Shown: positions 25,816 to 35,000, numbered from the stretch's first letter. The stretch: 64,000 nt of DNA from Opitutaceae bacterium (GCA_016795545.1 JAEUGX010000074.1:1-64000); one strand, 5' to 3'. A program made the numbers and translations. Notes: generated by a model not told the origin, from the sequence alone.

Positions 25816-28263
25816 CTACTTCGTGATCACACACTCGACCGGCCCGTCGTTCCCCGCGGGCAGGCGGATCTTGAGCACGGTGGTCCCGGCCTGCAGGTCG
25901 AAGTCGGAGGCTCCGTGGCTCCACCCAGCCGTCGCCGCGCCCATGGCCTGCTCCGGCAGCGCCCTCCCGTTGACGGTGACCGCGGCGGGTTTCGCGCCGC
26001 CGTGCACGTACAGGGTTTCCAGCCGGCGCACGCCGGTGAAGGCGGCGGTCACCGCGCCCGCCTCGTCGGCCAGCCGCGCGCTGAACTCGTGCGACTCATC
26101 CAGCGCCCGCGCCCGGTCCTTGAACGTGCGCTCCGTCGCGGCACCCGGGGCGGGATACAGGTGGAACGTGAATCCCTCGAAGAGCTCCGACGCCGTGGTC
26201 AGCCTCGGCGCCACCATGGGCAGGATGGCGCCCTCGCGCACCAGCATCGGCAGGGAGCGTCCGCCCGCGAGCGGCGCGTCGAGCGTGACCAGCCCTCCGC
26301 CGGCGTGGCGCTCGTCGGTCCAGAAGTTCCGCCAGACGCCGGCGGGCAGGTAGACGGCGCGCCGCTCGCCGGGCTCCGTGACCGGCGCCACCAAGAGGTC
26401 GCGGCCGAGCAGAAAATCGAAGTCCCGCGCATAGGTCCGCGCGTCCTCGCCGTGGTCGAAGCAGAGCGGGGCGAGGATCGGCCGCCCGGTCTCGTGCGCC
26501 TCGATGGCGGCCGAGTAGTAGTAGGGCAGCAGGCGGTACCGGAGCTGCAGGTAGCGCGCGTAGGTCACCTGCGCCTCCCCGGAGAACATCCAGGGCAGCT
26601 TGTAGTAGGCGCCGTGGGTGCGGATCACCGGAAAAACCAGCAGCATGTCGCAGATGCGGCGGATCTCGTTCTCGCGGTCCGGCGTGCTGCCCCGGTAGAA
26701 TCCGCCGAGGTCGGCGCCGATGGTGGCGTAGCCGGCGAGGCCGCCGTTGCGGATGTAGTCGAGGTCGAAGACGGCGAAGCCGAGCCCAGCGGGCACATCG
26801 CCGGGCCACGGGGAGATGTAGCGGTGGCCGCCGACCGGCCCCGAGCGGGACAGCACGGGCACCGACAGCCCGAACTCGCGGCGCATGCCCTCGTAAACCA
26901 GCTTGGCCCAGAGCGACCCGTTGAGGTTGCCGATGGGGTAGCCGTTGGCGCCGAGGCCGCGCATGCGCTCACCCTGGTCCTGCCACCAGAAATCCGCGCC
27001 CTGCCGCACCAGCGGCCGGTGCATCTCCCAGAGCCGCGCGGCCACGGCGGGAGCGGAGACGTCCGGAAACGACCAGTCGAGGAACGCCCCCGGGCCTTCC
27101 GCGTCGTCGGTGTAGGTGGACATCGTGTTCTCATGCAGGCCGAGCTTCACCTGCTGCCGGTCGAGCGCCCGGAACATGGCCGCGACGTCGCCGAACGCCG
27201 CCGACCACTGCAGGTTGTTCTTCCCCACCTCCGTCTTCGTGTCGTCGAACGCCGGCGTCCACTCCCACATGTCGGGCCGCACCTCCCGCCACTGCAGGTC
27301 CAGGATCATGGCGTCCAGCGGCAGCGCCAGCTCGTGGAAGCGCGCGGCGATGTAGCGGACGTCCTCCGCGCGCCAGTCGCAGCACTTGCTCTGGATGTTG
27401 CCGAAGAACCATTTCTCGGCGAGCACGGGACGGCCCGTCAGCCGCACGTAGCCCTGCAGCAGCTCGCCGTACGTGCGCCCGGCCACGACATAGAGGTCGA
27501 AATTCCAGCCTTCCCGGCCGCCGTCGCCGGCGTCGATTTCCAGCCGCCCGGCTTGGGCGGCCCCGAAGTCGAAGCGCGTGGTGGGATCGACGTTGTTCAG
27601 GAACAGGCCGTAGCCGCGGCTGCTCATGACCCAGCCCACGGGAAACCCCCCGCCCTCGCCTTCCTGCCCGAGTTCCGAGGTCTGCAGGACGATCGCCTGG
27701 CCGCGCAGGTCGAGCGGATGCCGGCGCGCCCCCAGGCCGATGAAACGCTCGTCGTCCCGCATCACCAGGCCGCCCCGCGTCCGCCCCGGCCCAAACTGCA
27801 GCGCGGGCTCGCCGGCCGTCGTCACCAGCTCCGCGCCGGAACGCAGGACCCGGAGACGGAACGGCGCCGCGTCGACTTCGACGACGCAGGCCCCGGCCGC
27901 CTGCGGCTCGATCCGCCAGGTCTTCCCGGCGGGGCGGACCGCGACCGGCAGCAGGCTCCGGCGGTAGTCCGGGATGAAATAGGGGCCGTTGGACCCGGCG
28001 TGCGTCGTGTCCTCCGGAAATGCACCGGACCGCGACGCCGTCAATCGCACGATCCCCGGCTCGACGAACTCAACCCGCACCGCGCCGCCCTCCGCGCGGA
28101 TGACGGCCCCCCGCGCCGTGCGCTCCACCCCGTGCACCGCGCCGATCGGCTGGGCCGCCGCGACCGCCGCGAGCAGGGCCGCGAACACGCCGGCGCCGAG
28201 CGCCCGCAGCCCGTTCCGACGCATGCTGGGAACCGGCACCTCAGACCGGGATGGTATGTCCAT
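25816..28263 (-). CDS. secreted glycoside hydrolase family 31 (alpha-glucosidase/alpha-xylosidase)
   Basis: The 815-residue protein has a signal peptide (LGAGVFAALLAAVAAAQPIG). The N-terminal galactose-mutarotase-like domain runs to about 270. The catalytic barrel follows with LDLQWREVRPDMWEWTPAFD, the nucleophile segment DFWWQDQGE (D429) and the acid/base loop GADLGGFYRG. The domain after it has LFEGFTFHLYPAPG. All GH31 catalytic residues are present, so it should cleave a terminal alpha-glycosyl or alpha-xylosyl residue outside the cytoplasm. The substrate cannot be settled from sequence. An ATG at 28224 is an alternative start that also keeps the signal peptide. Confidence 0.9.
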   Translation of the reverse strand: MDIPSRSEVPVPSMRRNGLRALGAGVFAALLAAVAAAQPIGAVHGVERTARGAVIRAEGGAVRVEFVEPGIVRLTASRSGAFPEDTTHAGSNGPYFIPDYRRSLLPVAVRPAGKTWRIEPQAAGACVVEVDAAPFRLRVLRSGAELVTTAGEPALQFGPGRTRGGLVMRDDERFIGLGARRHPLDLRGQAIVLQTSELGQEGEGGGFPVGWVMSSRGYGLFLNNVDPTTRFDFGAAQAGRLEIDAGDGGREGWNFDLYVVAGRTYGELLQGYVRLTGRPVLAEKWFFGNIQSKCCDWRAEDVRYIAARFHELALPLDAMILDLQWREVRPDMWEWTPAFDDTKTEVGKNNLQWSAAFGDVAAMFRALDRQQVKLGLHENTMSTYTDDAEGPGAFLDWSFPDVSAPAVAARLWEMHRPLVRQGADFWWQDQGERMRGLGANGYPIGNLNGSLWAKLVYEGMRREFGLSVPVLSRSGPVGGHRYISPWPGDVPAGLGFAVFDLDYIRNGGLAGYATIGADLGGFYRGSTPDRENEIRRICDMLLVFPVIRTHGAYYKLPWMFSGEAQVTYARYLQLRYRLLPYYYSAAIEAHETGRPILAPLCFDHGEDARTYARDFDFLLGRDLLVAPVTEPGERRAVYLPAGVWRNFWTDERHAGGGLVTLDAPLAGGRSLPMLVREGAILPMVAPRLTTASELFEGFTFHLYPAPGAATERTFKDRARALDESHEFSARLADEAGAVTAAFTGVRRLETLYVHGGAKPAAVTVNGRALPEQAMGAATAGWSHGASDFDLQAGTTVLKIRLPAGNDGPVECVITK

Positions 28264-28341
28264 AGGTGCACGTTAGGAATGTCCCCGCCGCCGAAGTCAA
28301 GGAGCGGACGCGGTCTCCCCGTTGCACCGCCTCCCCGACGC

Positions 28342-29154
28342 TCAGGCGGCAAGCCGCCCCTCCGCCCAGCTGAGGGCGTACTGGGCGACTTCCTCCCATC
28401 CCTGCTCCCCGATGAGGAAGTGGCTGCGGCCGGCAAACTCCTTGTAGTCCGTGGGCGCCGCCGAGGCCTGGTGCCGGCGAAAGATCTTCCGGCTGAGCGC
28501 GGCGGGCATGATCACGTCCTTCTCGCCGCCGATCACCAGCAGCGGGGCCCGCTGCGGGTTGCGGAAATCCACCGCCGCGGGCGAACCGGGCACGACGTTC
28601 GCCAGCGCAGCCTGGAAGATCGCCTGGCCCGGCGCCGCGACCGCGTAGCGCGCGTAGGCGGCCCGCGCCTCGGATTCGGACAGCACGTTGGCGAACACCC
28701 GCCACCACCGCGCGAAGGGGAAGAGGTACGTGCGCTTCCGGTTGCCGGGATTGGCCAGCGCCGGCGTCAGCGCCTCGATGGTCGACCACGGCAGCAGCTT
28801 GATGCCCTTCGGCGGCACGGAGTCGATCGCCACCCCCGCGACGCCGAGGCCGCGGTCCAGGAGGATCTGGGTGATGAGGCCGCCGAAGGAATGCCCGATG
28901 AGGATGGGCTTCTCCGGCAGCGCCTGGATGATCTTCGTGTAGTGCGCGACGACCTGCTCGATGCCGATGCCGTTGAAGCTCGAGGGATCGCGCTGCATGG
29001 CCTCGACCTCGCCGACGACGCCGGGCCAGGCCGGCGCGACGACCCGGTAGCCGCGCGCTTCGTAGTACTGCTGGAATTTCTCCCACGAACGCGGGGTGAC
29101 CCACAGGCCGTGGATGAGGACGATGGTCTTGGAGGAGGAGGGGATGGTTTTCAT
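28342..29154 (-). CDS. alpha/beta hydrolase
   Basis: This is a cytoplasmic hydrolase of about 270 residues: IVLIHGLWVTPRSWEKFQQY (oxyanion), ILIGHSFGGLITQ (nucleophile serine), LLVIGGEKDVIMP (acid) and FAGRSHFLIGEQGWEE (histidine). All triad positions are visible. It is related to the lysophospholipase/haloperoxidase-like branch. An ATG 63 bases upstream (29217) exists, but the start at MKTIPSSSKT looks natural. It follows the efflux operon on the same strand and could be co-transcribed. Confidence 0.85.
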   Translation of the reverse strand: MKTIPSSSKTIVLIHGLWVTPRSWEKFQQYYEARGYRVVAPAWPGVVGEVEAMQRDPSSFNGIGIEQVVAHYTKIIQALPEKPILIGHSFGGLITQILLDRGLGVAGVAIDSVPPKGIKLLPWSTIEALTPALANPGNRKRTYLFPFARWWRVFANVLSESEARAAYARYAVAAPGQAIFQAALANVVPGSPAAVDFRNPQRAPLLVIGGEKDVIMPAALSRKIFRRHQASAAPTDYKEFAGRSHFLIGEQGWEEVAQYALSWAEGRLAA

Positions 29155-29304
29155 GGGAGGGAGGGTCTGGAGTTTTTTGGTTTTGGCGGCGGCCGGATTG
29201 GCGCGCCGTCTGCCCACACTCTAGCGCATCGCCCCCGCGGCGTGAACGCCAAGGACCCGACGATTTCCGCCAAAACGGCGGCGGCAGGCCGGACGGGCCC
29301 GGGC

Positions 29305-29367
29305 TCAGCCGGGCTCGTCCACGGCGACGAGCACGACCAGCAGCGCGAGCAGGACGGTGGCGACCAT
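29305..29367 (-). CDS. candidate small hydrophobic peptide (20 residues)
   Basis: A 21-codon frame encodes MVATVLLALLVVLVAVDEPG and stops at TGA. It is preceded on the minus strand by GGGAGGAAAAACCGCC, a good ribosome-binding site 10 bases before the ATG. It begins 24 bases after the stop of the outer-membrane efflux gene. A single transmembrane segment with a short acidic tail is predicted. This could be a small membrane subunit of the efflux system, but a chance frame cannot be excluded. Confidence 0.4.
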   Translation of the reverse strand: MVATVLLALLVVLVAVDEPG

Positions 29368-29390
29368 GGCGGTTTTTCCTCCCGTCCCGT

Positions 29391-30797
29391 TCAGCGCATC
29401 GCCAGCGGCGCCTCGGCGGACCAGCCGCCGCCGAGCGCCTTGGCAAGCAGGGTCGTGGCGACCAGCCGCTGACCCCGCAGCTGGGCGTCCTGGCGCTCGG
29501 CCTGCAGGACCGCGCGCTGGGCATCGACCACGTCCAGGTAATTGGTGAGCCCGCGCCCGTACCGTTCCTCCGCGAGCCGGGCGGTGTCGCGGGCGGCGGC
29601 CAGCGCCCGCGCCACGGCCGCGTCCTGCTGCCCGAGCGCGGAGAGGTCCGACAGGGCGTCCTCCACCTCGCGGAAGGCCTGCAGCACCCGGGCGCGGTAG
29701 ACCGCCACCGACTGCTCGTGCCGCGCTTGCGCGGCTTCGACCTCGGCCCGGGTGCGGCCGGCGTCGAAGAGCGGCACGGTCACGGCCGGGCCGAAACTCG
29801 CCAACCGGCTGGGCGACTCCAGCCAGTCCCGCAGGTCCGCGCTGGCGAGGCCCGCCTGGCCCGTGAGCCGGAAAGACGGCAGCCGCTCGGCCTGGGCGAC
29901 GCCGATGCGCGCGCTGGCCGCACGCACGCCCTGCTCGGCGGCGACGAGATCGGGCCGCCGCTCCAGCAGCGCCGAGGGCAGGCCCGCCGGCACCGGCGGC
30001 GGCGGGACGGACCCCGCCCGGGCCTCGACCGCAAAACCCGCGGGCGCCTGTCCGCCCAGGACGGCGAGCGCGTGCTCCAGCTGGGCGCGCTGGCGCGCGA
30101 GCGCGTGCAGCTCCGCCTCCACGCTGGCCAGCTCGGTCCGGGCGCGGGTGACGTCCACGGCGTTGATCAGGCCGGCCGCGGCGCGCGCCTCCTGCAGCGC
30201 CAGGGTGTCGCGCCGGAGGGCCGCGGTGGCCTCGACCACCGCCCGCTCCTCATCCAGCGCGCGCAGCAGGTGATAGTTCCGGGCCGCCTCGGCGGTCACG
30301 GCCAGCAGCACCGCGTGCCGGTCGGCATCCGAGGCCCGGAGCTCGGCCGCGCCGGCCTCGACCGCGCGCCGCGTCCGCCCCCAAAGGTCCAGCTCGTAGC
30401 CCAGGTCGAAAGCCAGCCGGTGCTCGCCGACGGTCGCCGGCTCGTCCGCGGCGCGGTAACGGCGCGTGGAGCCGGCGGCACCGTCGAGCCGCGGGTAGGC
30501 GGCAGCCCGGCTGGCGCCCAGCCGCGCGCGCGCCTCGGCGACCCGGGCCGCGGCCACCCGCACCTCCTGGTTCTCCGCCACCACCCGGGCCACGATCGCG
30601 TCGAGGATCGGGTCCTGGTACAGGCGCCACCACGCGGACGCCAGCCCGACGGGCGCGGCGGGGGGCGCGGCCGCCGGCTCCTTCCAGGCGGAAGGCGCCG
30701 CGGTGGCCGGACGCTGGTAATCGGGCCCCACGGTGCAGCCGGCTCCGCCAAGGAGCACGGCGACGCAGGCGGACAGAAAACGGACCGACGAATGCAT
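29391..30797 (-). CDS. outer-membrane efflux lipoprotein (TolC/OprM/NodT family)
   Basis: The 468-residue protein begins with a lipoprotein signal peptide with lipobox LGGAGC, then TVGPDYQRPATAAPSAW, the standard start of NodT/OprM factors. Two OEP repeats of long helices follow, with the family phrases PRLDGAAGSTRRYRAADEPA, DLGYELDLWGRTRRAVEAGA and AYRARVLQAFREVEDALSDL matching the helical barrel. It should form the outer-membrane exit duct for the adaptor and ABC pump genes upstream on the same strand. The gap to the adaptor gene is 10 bases. Confidence 0.93.
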   Translation of the reverse strand: MHSSVRFLSACVAVLLGGAGCTVGPDYQRPATAAPSAWKEPAAAPPAAPVGLASAWWRLYQDPILDAIVARVVAENQEVRVAAARVAEARARLGASRAAAYPRLDGAAGSTRRYRAADEPATVGEHRLAFDLGYELDLWGRTRRAVEAGAAELRASDADRHAVLLAVTAEAARNYHLLRALDEERAVVEATAALRRDTLALQEARAAAGLINAVDVTRARTELASVEAELHALARQRAQLEHALAVLGGQAPAGFAVEARAGSVPPPPVPAGLPSALLERRPDLVAAEQGVRAASARIGVAQAERLPSFRLTGQAGLASADLRDWLESPSRLASFGPAVTVPLFDAGRTRAEVEAAQARHEQSVAVYRARVLQAFREVEDALSDLSALGQQDAAVARALAAARDTARLAEERYGRGLTNYLDVVDAQRAVLQAERQDAQLRGQRLVATTLLAKALGGGWSAEAPLAMR

Positions 30798-30807
30798 GGG
30801 CGGATCC

Positions 30808-31734
30808 TCAGTTCATCGTCAGCCGCGGGGCGGCCGACGCCAACGGCAGGTCCGACTTCACGAAGACGTCGACCTGCTGCCCGACGTACACCGGGCGCCC
30901 GGCGGGGCGCTGGAAGGAATAAATGACCTGCAGCACGCGGGTGTCCACGCGCTCGGTGCTGGCGCCCGTGAGGGAAACCTTCGGCACGACGTACGGCTCG
31001 ATGCGGACGAACGTGAGCTCGATGGGCTGGCTGGTGTCGCCCTTGAGGTACGCCGTGGCGCTCTGGCCGGGCTGGAGCCGCGGGGCGTTCTGCTCGTCGA
31101 TCTCCGCGCGCACCTGGAGGTGCTCGAGGTCGCCGAGGACCATGGCGGCGGACTTCGGCGTGGCCGAGGCGTACTCGCCGGGCCGGACGTTGACCTGCAG
31201 CACGGTGCCGGCCCGGGGCGCGAGCACGGTCAGGCGGTCGAGCAGCGCCCGGTCCTGCGCCACCCGGGCGCGCGCGGCCTCCCACTGGGCGCGGGCGACC
31301 AGGACGTCGTTCTCCTTGGTCCGGACCTCCTCGGCGCTGACGGCCCGCGGATCGTGCACGTCGCGCAGCCGCGCCAGCTGGTCGCGCAGCCGCCGCAGGG
31401 TCGCCTCCGCGACCACGGCGTCGGCCTCGTCGACCGCCAGCTGCGCCTGCCGCTCGCGGCCGTCGAGGGTGAAAAGCGGCTGGCCGGCCGCGACCTGGTC
31501 CCAGACCTTGGCGTGGACCTGGGTGACCAGGCCGGCCTGCGGGACGCCAATGGCCACGTTGTCGCTCAGAGCCTCGACGAGGCCCGAGGCGGCCACGCCG
31601 ACCGCGTAGGGACGGGCGGCGGGCGGAATGGCGGGATCGGCGACGGGCGACTGCCCGTTGAGCCGCATGACGAGCGCGGCCGCGGCGGCGACGCCGAGGA
31701 CGGCGAAATAGACGGTGGCTTTCTTGTGGAGCAT
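30808..31734 (-). CDS. HlyD/MacA-type periplasmic adaptor of an efflux pump
   Basis: The 308-residue protein has an N-terminal membrane anchor (TVYFAVLGVAAAAALVM). The biotinyl-lipoyl-like half-motif (SDNVAIGVPQAGLVTQVHAK) follows, then a coiled-coil hairpin (about 105-180, rich in AEATLRRLRDQLARL) and the second half-motif (RAGTVLQVNVRPGEYASATP). It should bridge the inner-membrane ABC permease and the outer-membrane lipoprotein. It is followed by the OM factor and preceded by two small exported proteins, in an efflux operon. Confidence 0.88.
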   Translation of the reverse strand: MLHKKATVYFAVLGVAAAAALVMRLNGQSPVADPAIPPAARPYAVGVAASGLVEALSDNVAIGVPQAGLVTQVHAKVWDQVAAGQPLFTLDGRERQAQLAVDEADAVVAEATLRRLRDQLARLRDVHDPRAVSAEEVRTKENDVLVARAQWEAARARVAQDRALLDRLTVLAPRAGTVLQVNVRPGEYASATPKSAAMVLGDLEHLQVRAEIDEQNAPRLQPGQSATAYLKGDTSQPIELTFVRIEPYVVPKVSLTGASTERVDTRVLQVIYSFQRPAGRPVYVGQQVDVFVKSDLPLASAAPRLTMN

Positions 31735-31762
31735 GGGAGGAGGGGGTTGAAGGGGGAAGCGG

Positions 31763-32146
31763 TCAGGGTGCGGAAGCCCCGGGCCGGGGCGGACGGGGGC
31801 CGTCGGTGATCAGGGCGACGCTGTCGGCGGGCAGGACCGCCTTGTCGCCGGCCGAGAACGTGATGATGAGCACGCCGTTGCGGGCCTGCACCGCGGTGAT
31901 GCCGCGCAGCGCGACGAGCTTCGCGCCTTCGCGGTAGTGCAGGGTCACGTTCCTGGGCGTGAGCTCGGACACCGCGGCGGCGAAGCCGGCGGCGAGTTCG
32001 CTCACCGCGGGCGGCAGGGTGAACTGGGTCACGGGCGCCGGTTCGGCGGCGGGCTCGCGCGCCGCGGGCGCCGCGGACAGCGTGGTGGAGAGGACCGCGG
32101 CCAGGATGGCCAGCGGACGGAGACGGAGCGGGAGGGGGGCAGGCAT
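31763..32146 (-). CDS. small exported hypothetical protein in the efflux operon
   Basis: The protein of about 127 residues has a signal peptide (RPLAILAAVLSTTLSAAPAA). The mature part reads FTLPPAVSELAAGFAAAVSE, NVTLHYREGAKLVALRGITA and VLIITFSAGDKAVLPADSVA. I recognise no family. Its location between the lipoprotein and the adaptor gene, with almost no spacing, implies a role with the pump. The frame is open upstream to 32230, overlapping the preceding gene. Confidence 0.6.
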   Translation of the reverse strand: MPAPLPLRLRPLAILAAVLSTTLSAAPAAREPAAEPAPVTQFTLPPAVSELAAGFAAAVSELTPRNVTLHYREGAKLVALRGITAVQARNGVLIITFSAGDKAVLPADSVALITDGPRPPRPGASAP

Positions 32147-32147
32147 G

Positions 32148-32774
32148 TCAGGTACCGGGGTTGAGGGTGAAGGAAGCGGGCGCGGCGGCGGGCGACGCGG
32201 GCGCGAGCAGGGCGAGCAGCTCGGCGACACCGGCGGCGCAGCCGGATTCGATGTGCCCCGTGGGGGCGAAGCTGGCCCGGAAGCCCGCGGAGGAGAGCGG
32301 GCGGCCCCGGTGGCGGACGGCGAGCGCGGCCACGCGCTCGGCCGTGACGGAGTCCACCGCCTCCAGCTCGAGCGCCACCGCGCCCATGTCGAGGGGCACG
32401 AACGCGACCGCGGTCGTCACGAGGTTGAGCGCACGCGACGCCACGTGGAGGTCCGTCACCGTCGTCCGCAGCCGCAGCGCGTCCGGCTGCGGCGCGGTCA
32501 CGAGCGCGAACCGCGCGGCGCACTGCTGCCGGACGATTGCGGTCAGGGCCCGGCCCAGCTCGGCCTGCTCCGCGGGCGACAGCCGCGCGGCGGCCGGAGG
32601 GCCGAGAACCACGGGCTCGACGAGCACGGCGCGGTAGGCGTTCGCCCGGAGGGCGTCGCGGTACGCCGCGGTCTCGCCCTGTGGCCGGGTGCCGGGGCTC
32701 TGGCAGCCCGCCGTGAACCAGAGCACGACGGCGAGCAGCGCCATGCCGGGAGGTTGCGACCTGGAAGGTTTCAT
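32148..32774 (-). CDS. exported lipoprotein (DUF3313-like) in the efflux operon
   Basis: The protein of about 208 residues has a lipoprotein signal ending in LWFTAGC. The mature part has YRAVLVEPVVLGPPAAARLS, ALRLRTTVTDLHVASRALNL and MGAVALELEAVDSVTAERVA. This is a beta-rich layout like DUF3313 lipoproteins, which are found with transport systems. The function is unknown. It starts 20 bases after the ABC ATPase gene and touches the next gene. Confidence 0.65.
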   Translation of the reverse strand: MKPSRSQPPGMALLAVVLWFTAGCQSPGTRPQGETAAYRDALRANAYRAVLVEPVVLGPPAAARLSPAEQAELGRALTAIVRQQCAARFALVTAPQPDALRLRTTVTDLHVASRALNLVTTAVAFVPLDMGAVALELEAVDSVTAERVAALAVRHRGRPLSSAGFRASFAPTGHIESGCAAGVAELLALLAPASPAAAPASFTLNPGT

Positions 32775-32793
32775 CAGCAGGGTTCTCCCGGGG

Positions 32794-33546
32794 TCAGGCG
32801 ACGAGCGCGGCCGGCTCGGCACGCCGGGCGGAGGCCGCGGCGCATTCGGTCCGGTCGATGCGGCCGTCTTCCATGTGGGTCATGCGGTCCGCGTACTTGA
32901 AGATGCGGTTGTCGTGGGTGACGATGATGACGCAGCGGTCGGGCCGGGCCGCGAAGCCGCGGAGCAGATCCATGACCTTGGCGCCGTTCTCGCTGTCGAG
33001 GGCCGCGGTGGGTTCGTCGCAGATGATCAGCCGCGGCTCGTGCACCAGGGCGCGGGCGATGGCGACCCGCTGCTGCTGCCCGCCCGAGAGCGTGCCGGGG
33101 CGGGCGTGCCCGCGCCGGCCGAGGCCGACCTGCTCCAGCATCGCGGCCGCCCGGCGTTCGGCGGGGCCGGCGGCGTGGCCCTGGATGCGCAGCGGCACGC
33201 TGACATTCTCGACGCAAGTCAGGGTCGGGATGAGGTTGTACTGCTGGAAGATGAAGCCGATGTGCGCGGCGCGGAAGGCCGTCACCGCCGCCTTGTCGAG
33301 GCGGTGCAGCGGCGCGCCGAAGACCTCGACCTCGCCGCGGTCCGCGCCGAGCGTGCCGGCGATGACGCTGAGGAGCGTGGTCTTGCCGCAGCCGGAGGGG
33401 CCGACGAGCATCAGCAGCTCGCCGAGGCGGGCCGAGAAGTCGACCTCCTTGAGGACCTCGGTGCGGCTTTCGCCTTCGCCGAAGCCCTTGCCGACGCCGC
33501 GCGTGCGGACGGCGAACGGGAGCGTGGAATCAAACGGAGCTTTCAT
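32794..33546 (-). CDS. ABC transporter ATP-binding protein (MacB/LolD type)
   Basis: This is a cytoplasmic ATPase of about 250 residues. Walker A is GPSGCGKTT, the Q-loop IGFIFQQYNLIPTLTCVENV, the ABC signature LSGGQQQRVAIARALVHEP, Walker B RLIICDEPTAALDSE and the H-loop VIIVTHDNRI. The sequence is closest to the MacB/LolD/FtsE type, which powers lipoprotein or drug efflux with FtsX-like permeases. An ATG at 33558 gives a few extra residues. The promoter-like repeat motif lies 30 bases upstream. Confidence 0.92.
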   Translation of the reverse strand: MKAPFDSTLPFAVRTRGVGKGFGEGESRTEVLKEVDFSARLGELLMLVGPSGCGKTTLLSVIAGTLGADRGEVEVFGAPLHRLDKAAVTAFRAAHIGFIFQQYNLIPTLTCVENVSVPLRIQGHAAGPAERRAAAMLEQVGLGRRGHARPGTLSGGQQQRVAIARALVHEPRLIICDEPTAALDSENGAKVMDLLRGFAARPDRCVIIVTHDNRIFKYADRMTHMEDGRIDRTECAAASARRAEPAALVA

Positions 33547-33575
33547 GGATGCGAGCATAGCGGACGGGAGGAAAT

Positions 33576-33603
33576 CGCGGTATAGCGCTTCGGCATTACG
33601 CGC
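33576..33603 (-). promoter_or_regulatory. promoter/operator-like motif before the ABC ATPase gene
   Basis: On the minus strand the 28 bases contain GCGCGTAATGCC, then GCGCTATACCGCG, with TATACC as a possible -10. The sequence is 26/28 identical to one at 35029-35056, which has the same position relative to its gene. The TATACC lies 33 bases before the ATG. A related site is at 35322-35350. I infer a shared regulator or promoter class. Confidence 0.55.
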
Positions 33604-33607
33604 GCCC

Positions 33608-34747
33608 TCAGCCGCGGAAAACGATGGCCGGCTCGAGGCTCCGGATCTTCCGGATGCCCAGCGAGGCCGCCAGCCAGCAGATGAAGAGGACGGCGGCCAG
33701 CGTGATGAGCGGAAGCTGCCAGGGCAGGAAGAACGGCGGCATGCCCTTCCGCAGCACCACGGCGCCGAAGAGCGACGCGAGGCCGACGCCGCACCCGTAG
33801 CCGATCAGGCCGACGGTGAGCGTCTGCAGCATGATCATGCGCGCGAGCATGCCGTCCGGCGCGCCCATGGCCTTCATCGCGCCCAGGTTCCGGAGATTCT
33901 CGAGGATGAACGCGTAGAAAGTCTGGCTGCTGATGGCGAGGCCCACCACAAATCCGATCATCACGGTCGCGCCGAACGCCACGGGGATGCCGGTGTTGCG
34001 GATGTACCACCACACGGTCCGCCAGAGGAACTCCGACTTGGTGTAGGCGGACAGCCCGGTCGCCGCCGTGATGCGGCGGGCCAGCGCGGCGGCGTCCGCC
34101 CCCTCGCCGCCCCCCACCAGCACGCTCGACATCACCTTGCGCGTCGCGGGGGCGTACTGCACCGCCTGGTGATAGGTCGAGAAGACATAGGGATTGCCGG
34201 TGAACGACATGCGGGACCGGCAGATGCCGACCACGCGCGCCTCCCGGTCGTTGATCTCGAAGGTGTCGCCGACCCGCACCGGCCGCGCCGGGTCTCGGCT
34301 CAGCTTCTTCGCTCCGTATTCGTCGAGGATGACGGTGTTCGGCAGCCGCAGGTCCTCGAGCCGGCCCTGCACGATCTCGCGCGGCGCGCCGGCGAAGGTG
34401 GTGGCGTCGAGGCCGATCAGCTGGACGAATTTGAACGAGCCGTCCGGCATCCGCGCCCGGAGCATGCCCTGGTAGAACGGGGCCGCCCACGCCACCCCCT
34501 CGACCGAACGCACCCGCTCGAGGTCGGTGTCGCGCATCGCCTCCGTGTCGTTGATCTGCTCGACCATGGGGTCGACGACCCAGACCGGGGCGCCCACGTT
34601 GTCGAGGGTCGAGCCGGACCACTGCATGATGCCGCAGAAGATCGCGGCCTGCTCGGTCATGAGCAGCGAAGCGAAGGTCAGACCGCTGATGAGCATGATG
34701 TACTTCGCGCGGTCGCCGAGGAGCATCTTCAGGGAAAGGTCGAGCAT
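33608..34747 (-). CDS. ABC transporter permease, FtsX/MacB family
   Basis: The protein of about 379 residues has one N-terminal transmembrane segment (YIMLISGLTFASLLMTEQ), then a periplasmic MacB_PCD domain (about 45-255), then three C-terminal segments (VAFGATVMIGFVVGLAISSQ, MIMLQTLTVGLIGYGCGVGL, PLITLAAVLFICWLAASLGI). It ends IRSLEPAIVFRG, a typical FtsX/MacB tail. It lacks the ATPase domain, which is the separate gene downstream. The start ATG at 34747 is chosen because the N-terminal helix begins there. Confidence 0.88.
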   Translation of the reverse strand: MLDLSLKMLLGDRAKYIMLISGLTFASLLMTEQAAIFCGIMQWSGSTLDNVGAPVWVVDPMVEQINDTEAMRDTDLERVRSVEGVAWAAPFYQGMLRARMPDGSFKFVQLIGLDATTFAGAPREIVQGRLEDLRLPNTVILDEYGAKKLSRDPARPVRVGDTFEINDREARVVGICRSRMSFTGNPYVFSTYHQAVQYAPATRKVMSSVLVGGGEGADAAALARRITAATGLSAYTKSEFLWRTVWWYIRNTGIPVAFGATVMIGFVVGLAISSQTFYAFILENLRNLGAMKAMGAPDGMLARMIMLQTLTVGLIGYGCGVGLASLFGAVVLRKGMPPFFLPWQLPLITLAAVLFICWLAASLGIRKIRSLEPAIVFRG

Positions 34748-34766
34748 GGGAGTCGGGGGTTGGGGT

Positions 34767-35000
34767 TCAGGACTGGGGAAAACTTCCGGCCGCGGGCGAC
34801 CAGTCCGCCCGCTCGGCAACGCGGAGCGCGTCGATGAGGGCCCGGCGCGACGGCACCTGGTCGCGCCGGAGGCGCGGCAGGGTCAGGCGGACCCGCGGAT
34901 GGCGGGCCTGGAGATCGGCCAGCTGCACGATGACCGAGAATTTGCGGACGACCGGGCGGAGCGGTTCCGCGGTCGGATCAGGAGGCGTGGGAGAGTTCAT
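34767..35000 (-). CDS. small hypothetical protein ahead of the efflux permease
   Basis: The 77-residue soluble protein reads KFSVIVQLADLQARHPRVRL, TLPRLRRDQVPSRRALIDAL and RVAERADWSPA. I recognise no family. It is basic and may be DNA- or RNA-binding. It starts the minus-strand unit that continues into the permease, with 19 bases between, and its own promoter-like motif lies 29 bases upstream. Confidence 0.5.
   Translation of the reverse strand: MNSPTPPDPTAEPLRPVVRKFSVIVQLADLQARHPRVRLTLPRLRRDQVPSRRALIDALRVAERADWSPAAGSFPQS

Noticed and set aside
25915..29472. Very long plus-strand open frame (over 1100 codons) opposite the GH31 and hydrolase genes
   Set aside because: It has Arg/Gly/Ala/His-rich composition without domains and is complementary to two well-defined genes; an effect of high third-position GC.
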